A stretch of DNA of 64,000 bases from NCBI RefSeq assembly GCF_006439055.1, contig NZ_RCZC01000009.1, positions 63,993 to 127,992 of the forward strand, read 5' to 3'. Source of the stretch: Sphingomonas glacialis. Lineage in GTDB: Bacteria; Pseudomonadota; Alphaproteobacteria; Sphingomonadales; Sphingomonadaceae. A program made the translations under genes and the position numbers. The notes below the pieces were generated by a model that was given only the letters and a program-made list of their open reading frames with translations, ran no database searches and was not told the DNA's origin. Positions 52,343 to 60,671 of this stretch are shown one piece after another (within the stretch, counting starts at the first letter, position 1; each line of letters starts with the position of its first letter).

Positions 52343-53305
52343 ATGGTCGCGACGACGCATTCGACACAGTGGGCCGTGCGCGGCGCTTCGCCCGACGGTG
52401 TGTTGATCATCGCCAGCGATGCGGCGGCGCGCACGGCCGAGGATGCGGTCGCGGCGGCGCAGGGACGCTTGCTTGCGCGGATCGGGTGGGACGACGCGCT
52501 CGATCGGTTCGAGCAGCAGGGCGCGGTCGCGATCGTGCTGACCGAGGCGGCGGGGATCGACGACGATCTGCTCGCCCGGGTCCTGCCCGTGCTCGATGCC
52601 ATCGCGCGGCGCGAGCCCGCTCGCATCGTCGCGACGATCGAACCGAATCAGATCGATCTGGTGACCAGCGCGCTCGCGGGCCCGGGGGTCGATCTGCTGT
52701 GCGCGCCGACGCTCGCCGATCGCGTCGTCGCCCTGTGCCTGGCCGGCAGCTAGCACGGCGACCGTGCGCATGACGTGGTCCGCGAGACCGAAGCCGTCCG
52801 GCTGCGCCGCCTGCACGAAGAGGTCGCGCGCATCGCCGAGACGCTCGCGCGACTGACGCGCGATGATGCGGGGCCGCACGCCGAGCAGAGCTTCGCACGC
52901 AGCGTCGAGGAGCCGACGATGTCGTATCGCGCCCCGCCGCCCGACACGAGGGCGTTCGAGATCGCCCCGCGCGATATCCGTCAGGCGATCCGCGCGCGGC
53001 GGCTGCGCGACCAACATTTCGGCGGCGGGCTGTTCGAGGATCCCGCGTGGGACATGCTGCTCGATCTGTTCGCCGCCGAACTGGAGCGAGCGCAGGTCTC
53101 GGTTTCGAGCCTGTGCATCGCCGCGGCGGTGGCGCCGACGACGGCGCTGCGCTGAATCGCGCGGATGACCGAAGCGGGACTGTTCGAACGCCGCCCCGAT
53201 CCGTTCGACCGGCGCCGCGCGTTCATGGGCCTGTCCCGCCGGGCGAGCCTGGGGATGCGCCACTATTTCGCGGCGTTACGCCAGGCCGGCATGGCGATTG
53301 CCTAG
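52343..53305 (+). pseudogene. MarR-like regulator gene interrupted by two in-frame stops
   Basis: One continuous frame of 321 codons is interrupted by TAG at 52751 and TGA at 53153, with no frameshift. The first part (VLIIASDAAARTAEDAVAAA through VVALCLAGS) looks like a receiver-type fold without phosphorylation residues. After the TAG come a coiled-coil-like helix (RLRRLHEEVARIAETLARL) and a winged-helix region, WDMLLDLFAAELERAQVSVS then AVAPTTALR, stop, IARMTEAGLFERRPDPFDRR. The TGA replaces the Trp expected in LRW. The open parts could also be read as two short proteins (52343-52753 and 52775-53155). Decay, sequencing error or readthrough cannot be told apart here. Confidence 0.7.
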
Positions 53306-53340
53306 CGCATACCCGGCAGCCGGCGCGCGTATTGCGCGGG

Positions 53341-53778
53341 CTAGGTGGCGCCGTTTGCGCTTCTAGCGGAGCCCTTGCCGGACGGCGCTTCGATCCGCAT
53401 GAAGATCGGATCGGCCGCCGCTTGGGCGGTCCGGGCCTGGCGAAGGAACGATCGAAGGACCTGTCCCTTGGATCGCTGCTGTTTCGGTTTCATGTCCCGA
53501 ATTGCGTCCAACGTTGCCGTATAGATCGCGGCTTCGGCGAACCTGCATCCGTCGGACCAGTCATTTGTCATATGCCGATGGCGGCTGAGGACGTCCTGGA
53601 TCGCGTCCGATATCTTCGACTGTACGCGCGATACCCCTAGGTCGAGGGTGTTTATGCGATGTTCGGCCAAGAGTTCCGCCAGATGCTGCATCTGGCTCTC
53701 GGTGACGCTAAGATCCAGTTCGCGAACCACTTTTGCAGCGGTCAGCTGATCCACCATCCATACGCTAGGCTCGGTCAT
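53341..53778 (-). CDS. Hypothetical protein
   Basis: A 145-residue protein of unknown function. It has no signal peptide or membrane helix; the N-terminal half is helical (LTAAKVVRELDLSVTESQMQ, HLAELLAEHRINTLDLGVSR) and the C-terminal tail is Ser/Ala/Lys-rich. Codon use and length support a real gene. It is convergent with the broken MarR-like gene. No family recognised. Confidence 0.6.
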   Translation of the reverse strand: MTEPSVWMVDQLTAAKVVRELDLSVTESQMQHLAELLAEHRINTLDLGVSRVQSKISDAIQDVLSRHRHMTNDWSDGCRFAEAAIYTATLDAIRDMKPKQQRSKGQVLRSFLRQARTAQAAADPIFMRIEAPSGKGSARSANGAT

Positions 53779-54137
53779 TTTATGCTCCCCGGTTAGAAAG
53801 CTATGTCAATGTCGGCGATACGTCGAGCGTTTATATGCTCCGCCAGACTTGGTCGCCTGGCAAGCCGAATCGTCCGCATTCGAGCGGTCCGACCCGCATG
53901 TCGCGGCGGACGCTGCGCCGCCGGCTGAACGGGGGCGACGAGGATGTCCCAAGAGCCCGTCCGCCAACAATCTCGACCAATCTCGCAGCAACCGCGTGCC
54001 GCCCAACGCGCAAGGAAAGGGACGACTGGGGTTTACGCGAAATATGATCCGGACTATCTGGCCAACGCGCAAGGAAGGCTGGCCATGTTCTTCCGCGAGG
54101 TAATGGCCGCAGCTTTCCTGGCGTCTCGCGAGAGCGA
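53779..54137. other. Region without a convincing gene
   Basis: This 359-bp stretch between the hypothetical gene and tRNA-Val has several overlapping short frames in all plus-strand phases, none with clear family features. The best candidate is 53944-54147, listed separately. No repeat of the families seen elsewhere is present. Confidence 0.5.
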
Positions 54138-54147
54138 GGGCGATTAG
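53944..54147 (+). CDS. Possible small protein overlapping tRNA-Val
   Basis: A 67-codon frame (MSQEPVRQQSRPISQQPRAA... then YAKYDPDYLANAQGRLAMFF). The second half looks protein-like, but the stop lies 10 nt inside the tRNA-Val gene, and the first half is Gln/Arg low-complexity. No family recognised; it may be chance. Confidence 0.3.
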   Translation: MSQEPVRQQSRPISQQPRAAQRARKGTTGVYAKYDPDYLANAQGRLAMFFREVMAAAFLASRESEGD

Positions 54148-54213
54148 CTCAGTTGGTAGAGCGTCTCGTTTACACCGAGAATGTCGGCGGTTCGAGCCCG
54201 TCATCGCCCACCA
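54138..54213 (+). tRNA. tRNA-Val (anticodon TAC)
   Basis: The cloverleaf is complete: acceptor GGGCGAT / ATCGCCC, D-arm GCTCAGTTGGTAGAGC, anticodon stem TCTCG / CGAGA with loop TTTACAC (anticodon TAC), T-arm GGCGGTTCGAGCCCGTC and an encoded CCA end. It reads GUA-type valine codons. No integrase or duplicated tRNA 3' end is seen next to it. Confidence 0.95.
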
Positions 54214-54306
54214 CCTCTCCCATCTTCCGCAACCCGGCCGCCCGCTTCCCGCCGAAACGGGTGCGTCTCCGCGCGGCCATCGCTGCCGAATTGATAGACT
54301 TGTCGC

Positions 54307-54321
54307 TGCCAGTTTCTGGCA
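54307..54321. promoter_or_regulatory. Perfect palindrome upstream of the Cys-rich gene
   Basis: The sequence tgccagtttctggca has perfect 6-bp arms around TTT and lies 18 bp before the start codon, just upstream of the AAGGAGG ribosome site. It could be an operator or a 5'-leader hairpin; no regulator is known. Confidence 0.35.
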
Positions 54322-54339
54322 ACACCAAGGAGGATCATC

Positions 54340-54705
54340 ATGGCAACGCACGAACATGCATCATTCGACCCGAAGATCATCGAGCAATCGCTGGCGGCGG
54401 CGGCCGCGCATAGCGAGACGCTCCGCGCAGGGCTGGCGCCCGAAGCGATCGAGCTGACCGACGGCGCGCTGCTGGTCGGCGCGCAGTGTATCAGCGTCAC
54501 CGTCAAGGACGGCCAGGTCTGCCTCAATTTGCCAGCCGGCATCGGCAGCAAATGCTTCAGCGTCCCGAGCTGGGTGCCCAATGGCACCGCGGTCCAGGCC
54601 TGCCTCGACATCTGCACCAAATGGGGCATTCCGTGCGGCGTGCAGGTGACGCTGTCGGCGGCCGGTCAGCTGATCCTGAAAAAGGGTTTCGGCTGCAGCT
54701 GCTGA
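54340..54705 (+). CDS. Small cysteine-rich protein of unknown function
   Basis: A 121-residue protein with eight cysteines (50, 61, 72, 88, 92, 99, 119, 121), all in the last 72 residues, ending GFGCSC. The N-terminal 45 residues are helical and Cys-free (IIEQSLAAAAAHSETLRAGL). The second half is strand-rich (ISVTVKDGQVCLNLPAGIG, WGIPCGVQVTLSAAGQ). There is no signal peptide or membrane helix. The gene has an excellent ribosome site (AAGGAGG), an upstream palindrome and a downstream terminator, so it is a complete stand-alone unit. The Cys-free front and Cys-rich back resemble a leader-core layout, but no modification enzyme is adjacent. Confidence 0.8.
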   Translation: MATHEHASFDPKIIEQSLAAAAAHSETLRAGLAPEAIELTDGALLVGAQCISVTVKDGQVCLNLPAGIGSKCFSVPSWVPNGTAVQACLDICTKWGIPCGVQVTLSAAGQLILKKGFGCSC

Positions 54706-54713
54706 GGCGCAAC

Positions 54714-54747
54714 GGGCGGGGCGGCGTTGCCGCCGTCCCCGCCTTTT
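54714..54747 (+). terminator. Intrinsic terminator after the Cys-rich gene
   Basis: A GC-rich hairpin (gggcggggcggcgttgccgc pairing into gtccccgcc) is followed by TTTT at 54744-54747, starting 9 bp after the stop codon. Confidence 0.75.
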
Positions 54748-54760
54748 CGAGCAGGTTGCG

Positions 54761-55540
54761 TTACGGGGTCGTCTGCGGCAGCGCGATCTCGAACAGCCGC
54801 GGCCAGTTCTTGCCCGTGACGTACAGCTTATGCGCCGCGCGGTCATAGGCGATGCCGTTGGGGACCGAATCGCGATCGGTCGCGCCGACCTGCGCAATCA
54901 ACGGCGCAAGGTCGATCACTCCGCGGACATGCCCGTCGGCCGGGTCGATCCGGACGATGTAGCGCGTCATCCAGATGTTCGCGAGAATCTCGCCATCGAC
55001 ATATTCGAGCTCGTTGAGCCGCTCGAGCGGGCGCCCGCCGAGCGTCACGGTCAGCCGCCGCACGACCTTCTGCGTCGCCGGATCGAAATAGCGCAGCACG
55101 GGCGTGCCGTCCGAGAGGATCAGCGCGTGGCCGTCCTCGGTCATCGCCCAGCCTTCGCCTTCGTAGCGGAAGCCGCCGCTGCGCTTCAACGCGGGGAGGG
55201 TCCAGCGGAAGCCCTGTCCGCCGTGCCAGGTGACGCTGAACAGTTCTTTCCGCCATGCGACGATCCCCTCGCCGAAAAGGGCCGGCGGGAGCTTCACGCG
55301 CGCGAGCACGCGTCCGCTGGTCAGATCGACGCGGCGGATGTCCGACTGGCCTTCGCGGCCGGTGCTCTCGTACAGCGTGCCATGGTCGATCAGCAGGCCC
55401 TCGGTGAAGGCGCTGGTATCGTGCGGATAGCTGGCAAGGATGCGCGCGGGTTCGGGGGTGATCGGGGCGGGCGCGGCGGTTGGCGCGGGCTGGGCGACGC
55501 TCTGGACGGCGGCGAGCGCGGCGAGCAGGAGCGCGCGCAT
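54761..55540 (-). CDS. Glutaminyl-peptide cyclotransferase
   Basis: A 259-residue exported protein (signal MRALLLAALAAVQSVAQ) of the plant-type five-bladed propeller family. Motifs include YPHDTSAFTEGLLIDHGTLY, ESTGREGQSDIRRVDL and NELEYVDGEILANIWMTRYI. It converts N-terminal Gln to pyroglutamate on exported peptides. The start shares a base with the stop of the upstream XRE gene (TGATG), so the two are coupled. Confidence 0.92.
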   Translation of the reverse strand: MRALLLAALAAVQSVAQPAPTAAPAPITPEPARILASYPHDTSAFTEGLLIDHGTLYESTGREGQSDIRRVDLTSGRVLARVKLPPALFGEGIVAWRKELFSVTWHGGQGFRWTLPALKRSGGFRYEGEGWAMTEDGHALILSDGTPVLRYFDPATQKVVRRLTVTLGGRPLERLNELEYVDGEILANIWMTRYIVRIDPADGHVRGVIDLAPLIAQVGATDRDSVPNGIAYDRAAHKLYVTGKNWPRLFEIALPQTTP

Positions 55541-56124
55541 CACAGGCTGCGCACCAGCGTGACGGCGGTCGCGATCCAGGCGGGATCGGCGACGACCTGC
55601 TGGCGCGAGCCCGGGCCGAGCGGCAGCAGATGCAGCTTGCCGCCCCCGCCCCCCGACGCGGGGCCTTCGCGGCCGATCAGCCGCCCGAACAGGAAGCGCC
55701 CGGCGGGTCGCGGAACGAGCACGTCGCGGTTGAGCGCGGTGGCGAAGCGATCGGGCGTGAGCCGCGCGCACCAGATCTGGTCGCCGGCGCGATACTCGCC
55801 GACGCCGGCCTGGACGCTGACCGCGACATGCTCGGGCGCGGCGGCCGGTGGGATGACGGTGGCGGGCTGGCGCGGGGCGTGCGCGCCGCTCGGGTCGAGC
55901 AAGGCGGCGACGGCGATGTCGGCGCGATTGGGCAGCGTGACGAGATCGGCCGCCTGGACGCCGAGCGCGGCGGCGATTCTGTTAAGCCAGCCGACGGAAA
56001 CTGTCCTCGTCCCGGTCTCGAGGCGGCCGATCGTCTGGGCGGTGGTCGGGGGCACGCAGGCGCGCGCGACATCGTCGAGCGTCATTCCCTTGGCGCGACG
56101 GACTTCGCGAATCGCGGTGATCAT
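55540..56124 (-). CDS. XRE-family helix-turn-helix regulator
   Basis: A 194-residue protein with an N-terminal Cro/C1 HTH (MITAIREVRRAKGMTLDDVA, TTAQTIGRLETGTRTVSVGW) and a C-terminal domain of about 120 residues that may sense a ligand (DQIWCARLTPDRFATALNRD). It is coupled to the cyclotransferase downstream and divergent from the DUF6456 gene, with about 91 bp between. Confidence 0.87.
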   Translation of the reverse strand: MITAIREVRRAKGMTLDDVARACVPPTTAQTIGRLETGTRTVSVGWLNRIAAALGVQAADLVTLPNRADIAVAALLDPSGAHAPRQPATVIPPAAAPEHVAVSVQAGVGEYRAGDQIWCARLTPDRFATALNRDVLVPRPAGRFLFGRLIGREGPASGGGGGKLHLLPLGPGSRQQVVADPAWIATAVTLVRSL

Positions 56125-56215
56125 CGGCGGCTCCTAACCAGATCGGTTTTTTCGCTGTCCTACAGGCGCGCCTGCATGGCAATCCCCTTTCGCGACTCGA
56201 GCAAGGAGCAGGGCA

Positions 56216-56698
56216 ATGCGGGATTTGGTGGAACGCGATTTCGTCGATGGCGTGATCGGGCGCGAGCGGGCGACGTCCGGTCGGGCCAAGGCGCGGCGGA
56301 GCGTCACGGTCAACCAGGCTGAGTCACCGCTTGGCTGGCTGCGCGCGCGCGGGCTGGTCGATGCGCGCCAGTTCGAGGCGGGCGAGCGATTGCGTGGCGA
56401 TTACGAGATGGCGGCGCTCGCGGCGCGTGTGACGATGGGGTGGAACGAACGCGTCGATGGCGCGCGCGGCGCGGGGGAGGCGCTCGATCCGATGCTCGCG
56501 CAGATCGCCGCCAAGCGGCGCTTCGATGCGGCGATCGATGCGGTCGGCAAGGGACTGCGCGACGTGCTGTGGCGCGTGGTGTGCGCCGGGGAGGCGTTGC
56601 CGGTCGCCGAGAAGGCGCTCGGCTGGCCGCAGCGTGCGGGGCGTTTGGTGCTGACGCTCGCGCTCGACCGGCTGGCCGATTTTTACGGGTTGCGATGA
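56216..56698 (+). CDS. DUF6456 domain-containing protein
   Basis: A 160-residue protein with the alphaproteobacterial DUF6456 features: an N-terminal basic part (RRSVTVNQAESPLGWLRARG) and a C-terminal helical part (RRFDAAIDAVGKGLRDVLWR, EKALGWPQRAGRLVLTLALD). The family is related to phage-type DNA-binding domains; function unknown. An AAGGAG ribosome site precedes the ATG. Confidence 0.82.
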   Translation: MRDLVERDFVDGVIGRERATSGRAKARRSVTVNQAESPLGWLRARGLVDARQFEAGERLRGDYEMAALAARVTMGWNERVDGARGAGEALDPMLAQIAAKRRFDAAIDAVGKGLRDVLWRVVCAGEALPVAEKALGWPQRAGRLVLTLALDRLADFYGLR

Positions 56699-56850
56699 TC
56701 CCCCGGGCGTGCCCCGGGGGCGCCGGATATGCGATGTTTTGCTGCGGGAGTCCGGCGGCGCGCGCACGCTGCGAACGCCGCCGCGGCCATTGGCGTATTT
56801 TAACCACAATCGCGCACGCTTCGCTAATTCAGATCAACGACAAGCCGCTG

Positions 56851-57123
56851 ATGCCTTTGTCGATCCATGCCGCGCACCTGCAACACCAGATCGATACGCA
56901 CCTCGAACTTGCCGACCTGGCGCCGTGCGACGCGATCCGCGCGATGCACGAGGATCTCGAAAAGCTCTATCGCGCGCGGCTCGTCGCCTTGGTACTGGCG
57001 CAGCGGCTCGAGCAGGCGCGGGCGACGCGGTCGCCGGGCGTGACGCGCGCGAGCCCCTTATCCGCGATCGCCGCGCGGTCGATCGGCGTGGCGGTGCCGC
57101 AAGACGTTACGCAACCGGCATAA
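56851..57123 (+). CDS. Small helical hypothetical protein
   Basis: A 90-residue protein predicted helical in its first 55 residues (IHAAHLQHQIDTHLELADLA, LEKLYRARLVALVLAQRLEQ) with a Ser/Ala/Val tail. No membrane segment. No family recognised. ATG 56851 is chosen because the frame upstream runs through a non-coding-like region. Confidence 0.5.
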   Translation: MPLSIHAAHLQHQIDTHLELADLAPCDAIRAMHEDLEKLYRARLVALVLAQRLEQARATRSPGVTRASPLSAIAARSIGVAVPQDVTQPA

Positions 57124-57180
57124 CACTGGCCTTGTGCCGCTCGCCCGGCCATGATGTGGCGACGCAACGAGGAGACCGGA

Positions 57181-58260
57181 ATGCCGATTAAGCGCGAAAT
57201 GCTGGTGCGGCGCGATGCGCTCGACCAGCTTGCGATCAACGAGACGCTCGCGCCTGAGGCTGGTGAGGGCGAGGTATTGCTGCAGGTCGAGGCGTTCGCG
57301 CTGACCGCCAATACGGTGACCTATGCCGTGGTCGGTGCGACGGTCGGCTATTGGAATTTCTTTTCCGCACCGGAAGGGTGGGGCGTGGTCCCGGCGTGGG
57401 GCTTTGCGCGTGTCGTCGCTTCGCGCTGTCCCGAGATTGCCGTGGGCGAGCGCGTCTATGGCTTCATGCCTATGGCGTCGCACCTGATCGTCATGCCGGG
57501 CAAGATCGGTCGCGGGCTGTTCCGCGACATGGCGCCGCATCGCCAGCCGATGAGCGTGGTCTATAACCAGTATCGCCGGCTCGGCGCCGAACTCCCTGCG
57601 ACACCCGAGCGCGAGGCGTTGCGGATGCTGTTCGAGCCGCTGTTCCTCACCAGCTTCCTGATCGAAGATGCATTGCGCCGCGCCGATTTCCATGGCGGCG
57701 AGAGCGTCGTCCTCACCAGCGCGTCGAGCAAGACCGCGCTCGGCACCGCTTATGTCCTGCGCGAGCGCAGCCCGGGGGTGCAGCGGATCGGGCTGACCTC
57801 GGCGGCGAACCGCGCCTTTGTCGAGGGCACCGGACTCTATGACACCGTGTTGGCGTATGACGCGATCGAGACGCTCGCGCCGACGGGGTCGAGCGTGCTG
57901 ATCGATTTCGCCGGTGACGCGGCGCTGCTCGAGGCGGTCTATGCGCAGGTGGCGGGGCGGATCGCGGCGTGCCTGCGCGTCGGGGTGACGCATTACGATG
58001 CCGGCACTGCGGCGGTGGCGCCGCTCGACCCCAAGCCCGTCTGGTTCTTCGCGCCCGATGCCGCGACCACGCTGATCGGCGAGATCGGGCAGGACGCGTT
58101 CAACGTGGCGGTGGCGGCGCAGTGGGACGGGTTCGTCGAACTCGCGGCGGGGCTGGTGCAGGTCGTCGAAGAGACTGGGATCGACGCGTTGCAGCGGATC
58201 TGGCGGCTGCAGGTCGCGGGGCAGGCGAAACCCGATATCGGCTATTGTAACCGGCTCTAA
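57181..58260 (+). CDS. DUF2855 family protein (zinc-free MDR-like)
   Basis: A 359-residue protein of the DUF2855 family, distantly like medium-chain reductases: LQVEAFALTANTVTYAVVGA, GYWNFFSAPEGWGVVPAWGF and the cofactor region SVVLTSASSKTALGTAYVLR. Reaction unknown. A GAGGAGA ribosome site precedes ATG 57181. Confidence 0.88.
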   Translation: MPIKREMLVRRDALDQLAINETLAPEAGEGEVLLQVEAFALTANTVTYAVVGATVGYWNFFSAPEGWGVVPAWGFARVVASRCPEIAVGERVYGFMPMASHLIVMPGKIGRGLFRDMAPHRQPMSVVYNQYRRLGAELPATPEREALRMLFEPLFLTSFLIEDALRRADFHGGESVVLTSASSKTALGTAYVLRERSPGVQRIGLTSAANRAFVEGTGLYDTVLAYDAIETLAPTGSSVLIDFAGDAALLEAVYAQVAGRIAACLRVGVTHYDAGTAAVAPLDPKPVWFFAPDAATTLIGEIGQDAFNVAVAAQWDGFVELAAGLVQVVEETGIDALQRIWRLQVAGQAKPDIGYCNRL

Positions 58261-58343
58261 CCGCCGGCCGCCCGCCGTCCGAGACGTGCGGACCATCGCG
58301 CGCGGCTTGTCGCTTTCCCGCTAGTCCCGCTAAGGCGCTGTTC

Positions 58344-59288
58344 ATGAACATAGACTTTCTCAAATGCCATGGCTCGGGCAATGACTTCCCGCTGATCGAC
58401 GCGCGGGACCTCGCGCTGCCCGAAGCGGATTGGCCGCGCGTTGCAGTCGCGCTGGCGGATCGCGGCGGTACGGTCGGCGGCGACGGGATTCTGCTCCTCA
58501 CCGCGGGCGATGCGACGCACGATTTCGGCATGCGGATGTTCAATTCGGATGGGAGCGAGGCCGAGACCTGCCTCAACGGCTTGCGCTGCGTGGCGCGCGC
58601 GGGGTTCGAGGCGCTGGGGATCGAGGAGGCGCGCGTGCGGCTCAAGACGTCGGATGCGCATGTGTCGCGCGACCCCGATCTCGCCGCGGGCGTGGTGACG
58701 ATCCGCGAGGTCGCGGGGCCGGTCGATCTCGATGTGTCGCACTGGCCGATGCGGACCGGGGTCGAGCGGATCGTAGAGGCGCCGATCGCGCAGCTCGGCA
58801 GCGACCGCGCATTTACCGCGGTAGCGATCCCCAACCCGCATCTCGTCAGCTTCGTCGAGACGATCGACGAGGCCGAACTCGTCGCGCTCGGCGAGCAATG
58901 CGAGGCGGCGCCCGACTGGCTGCCCAACCGCGCCAACGTCTCGTTCGTCGAGGTCCAGGGCAGCAACGTGCTGTTCGTCCGCACCTTCGAGCGCGGGGTC
59001 GGGCTGACCGACAGCTGCGGCAGCGCGATGGCGGCATCGACCTATGCCGCGTGCCTGACGAGGCGCTGCGGCTTCGGCACCGAGATCACCGTGCGCAACC
59101 GCGGCGGGCTGGTCCGCGTCGAGGCGCGCGAGGACGGGATGGTGCGGCTGTCGGGCAATGCGACGGTCGAATGGCGCGGTTCGGTAGATGTTCATCTCGA
59201 CACGCGCACAGCCGGGCCCGTCACCGTGACGGCGCGCCATGACGAGGAAGTCGCGGCGTGGCGTGCTGTGGTCGATGCGATCGTCTGA
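58344..59288 (+). CDS. dapF: Diaminopimelate epimerase family protein
   Basis: A 314-residue protein with the DapF double-domain pattern: FLKCHGSGNDFPLIDARD, FNSDGSEAETCLNGLRC (first catalytic Cys at 76) and RTFERGVGLTDSCGSAM (second Cys at 225), plus IPNPHLVSFVE. Both catalytic cysteines are kept, but the surrounding GNG and ACGTGA motifs read LNG and SCGSA. It is therefore either a divergent DapF or a paralogue acting on another amino acid. No lysine or peptidoglycan genes are beside it. Confidence 0.78.
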   Translation: MNIDFLKCHGSGNDFPLIDARDLALPEADWPRVAVALADRGGTVGGDGILLLTAGDATHDFGMRMFNSDGSEAETCLNGLRCVARAGFEALGIEEARVRLKTSDAHVSRDPDLAAGVVTIREVAGPVDLDVSHWPMRTGVERIVEAPIAQLGSDRAFTAVAIPNPHLVSFVETIDEAELVALGEQCEAAPDWLPNRANVSFVEVQGSNVLFVRTFERGVGLTDSCGSAMAASTYAACLTRRCGFGTEITVRNRGGLVRVEAREDGMVRLSGNATVEWRGSVDVHLDTRTAGPVTVTARHDEEVAAWRAVVDAIV

Positions 59289-59360
59289 GATTGGTCCGCT
59301 TCGGGCGCAACCAAAGGCGGCTCACGTCGTTATGGGTCCGTAACCATTTGGAGGTCTTTT

Positions 59361-59918
59361 ATGCGTCGTCTTGCTTCCTTTGCTCCCGCGCTTGCGCTGC
59401 TGATCGCCGGCACGAGCCTTGCCTCGCCGGCGCTCGCGCAGAGCCAGGCGGACGAGCAGCGTTTCGCCCAGGCGCAGCAGCGACTCGACAACGAGCTCGG
59501 CATCTTCCGCGCCGAGTTCGACCGCTATCAGCAGGCGCGCGCGCGCGGCTATCGCGACGTCCGGCCGGCTTACAACGACTCGAGCTATCCTGACCCGCGC
59601 TATGCCGATCCGCGCTACGACGATCGCGACGAAGCCGGATATGATCCCACACGCTATTATCGCGCCGATCCGTCGCGCTATCAGGAGCGCGTGCTAAGCA
59701 GCGACGACCGCATCTATCGCGGCACCGACAATCGCTATTATTGCAAGCGCAACGACGGCACGACCGGGCTGATCGTCGGCGCGGTCGGTGGCGGCGTGCT
59801 CGGCAACGTGATCGCGGGTGGCCATTCGCGCGGCGTCGGCACGATCCTCGGCGCGATCGCCGGCGGTGTCGTCGGCAAGAGCGTCGACCAGAACAATGCG
59901 GAGGTGCGCTGCCGCTAA
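59361..59918 (+). CDS. Glycine-zipper 2TM (17-kDa antigen-like) protein
   Basis: A 185-residue exported protein: signal peptide ending SLASPALA, a coiled-coil-like helix (RFAQAQQRLDNELGIFRAEF), Asp/Tyr/Pro repeats (YPDPRYADPRYDDRD), then YRGTDNRYYCKRNDGTTG and a glycine zipper (LIVGAVGGGVLGNVIAGG). It shares the CKR motif with the smaller paralogue at 46386-46739. Confidence 0.88.
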   Translation: MRRLASFAPALALLIAGTSLASPALAQSQADEQRFAQAQQRLDNELGIFRAEFDRYQQARARGYRDVRPAYNDSSYPDPRYADPRYDDRDEAGYDPTRYYRADPSRYQERVLSSDDRIYRGTDNRYYCKRNDGTTGLIVGAVGGGVLGNVIAGGHSRGVGTILGAIAGGVVGKSVDQNNAEVRCR

Positions 59919-59943
59919 ACGAACCAAAGCGGTACAAATCCGC

Positions 59944-59972
59944 TTGACATCGTCGCGCTGTTTTGGTACATA
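59944..59972 (+). promoter_or_regulatory. Sigma-70 promoter with SOS-box-like sequence ahead of the phage-like module
   Basis: A -35 TTGACA (59944-59949), 17-bp spacer and -10 TACATA (59967-59972) give a near-consensus housekeeping promoter. Overlapping the -10, GTAC-N7-GAAC at 59966-59980 differs by one base from the alphaproteobacterial LexA box GAAC-N7-GAAC. SOS control is a hypothesis. Confidence 0.6.
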
Positions 59973-60000
59973 ACAGGAACGATGCAGAAATGCGACCTGA

Positions 60001-60034
60001 GGGGCCGGGGCGGAAACGCCTGCGGCCCCTTTTG
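60001..60034 (+). terminator. Leader hairpin with T-run (possible attenuator) before the small-terminase-like gene
   Basis: The stem ggggccggggcg / cgcctgcggcccc around a GAAA loop is followed by TTTT. It lies about 25 nt after the predicted transcript start and 38 nt before the next gene, so most transcripts could end here unless termination is relieved. Confidence 0.65.
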
Positions 60035-60071
60035 CTTGGCGCGCTCTGCGGGACAGCGACGGGAGAGGGCG

Positions 60072-60671
60072 ATGACAGAGAGCGGAACGGTCGAGTGCGC
60101 GCCGGTCGAGGGTGTGCCGGTCGGTAATGCCCCAGCCGTCGGCGGGTCGGGCGGGACCGTGCCCGCCGAGGGCGCCTCGGTCGAGAGTGCGCCGGTGAGC
60201 GCGCTCGTACCGCGGCCCGATCAATGGACGGTCGCCAGGCGTATCGCGTTCCTCGATCATCTCGCCGTGGCGTGCAACGTCGTGCAATCCGCCAAGGCGG
60301 TTGGCAGTTCGCCGAGCGGTGCGCACGCGCTGCGCCTGCGCGATGCCGACTTTGCCGCGCTGTGGCGCCTGGCACTCGACGCAGGGTACCAGCAGCTCGA
60401 GGCAAAACTGCTCGCGCTCGCGCTTGGACATGGCGACGACGGCGCGGTCATCGGCGACCCAAGTGCGATTGTCGTCGGTCCGTTCGACGCGGTCGCGGCG
60501 TTTACGCTGCTGCGCCACCAACACGCGATGCGGGTCGGGAGCGCGACCCGTGCCGAAACGCGCACCACGCCGTTTGCCTTCAAGCATGTCGCGACCGAGG
60601 AGGTCCATGCAGCCTTGCTCGCGAAGCTGGCGGCGCGCGCCAAGCGCCGCCCGGGGAGCATCTTGGCATGA
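60072..60671 (+). CDS. Phage/GTA small-terminase-like protein
   Basis: A 199-residue protein immediately upstream of the large terminase, which it overlaps by 4 bp (ATGA). The N-terminal 50 residues are a low-complexity series of VE/AP/EG units. The rest has a helix-turn-helix-like region (FLDHLAVACNVVQSAKAVGS, SPSGAHALRLRDADFAALWR) and ends in a basic tail. Position and HTH suggest the DNA-recognition partner of the terminase. It is intact, unlike its neighbours. Confidence 0.65.
   Translation: MTESGTVECAPVEGVPVGNAPAVGGSGGTVPAEGASVESAPVSALVPRPDQWTVARRIAFLDHLAVACNVVQSAKAVGSSPSGAHALRLRDADFAALWRLALDAGYQQLEAKLLALALGHGDDGAVIGDPSAIVVGPFDAVAAFTLLRHQHAMRVGSATRAETRTTPFAFKHVATEEVHAALLAKLAARAKRRPGSILA

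Noticed and set aside
54138..54213. tRNA-Val as an integration site
   Set aside because: No integrase gene nor a direct repeat of the tRNA 3' end was seen nearby.
53806..54357. 183-codon minus-strand frame running across tRNA-Val
   Set aside because: It reads antisense through the tRNA and has no family features.
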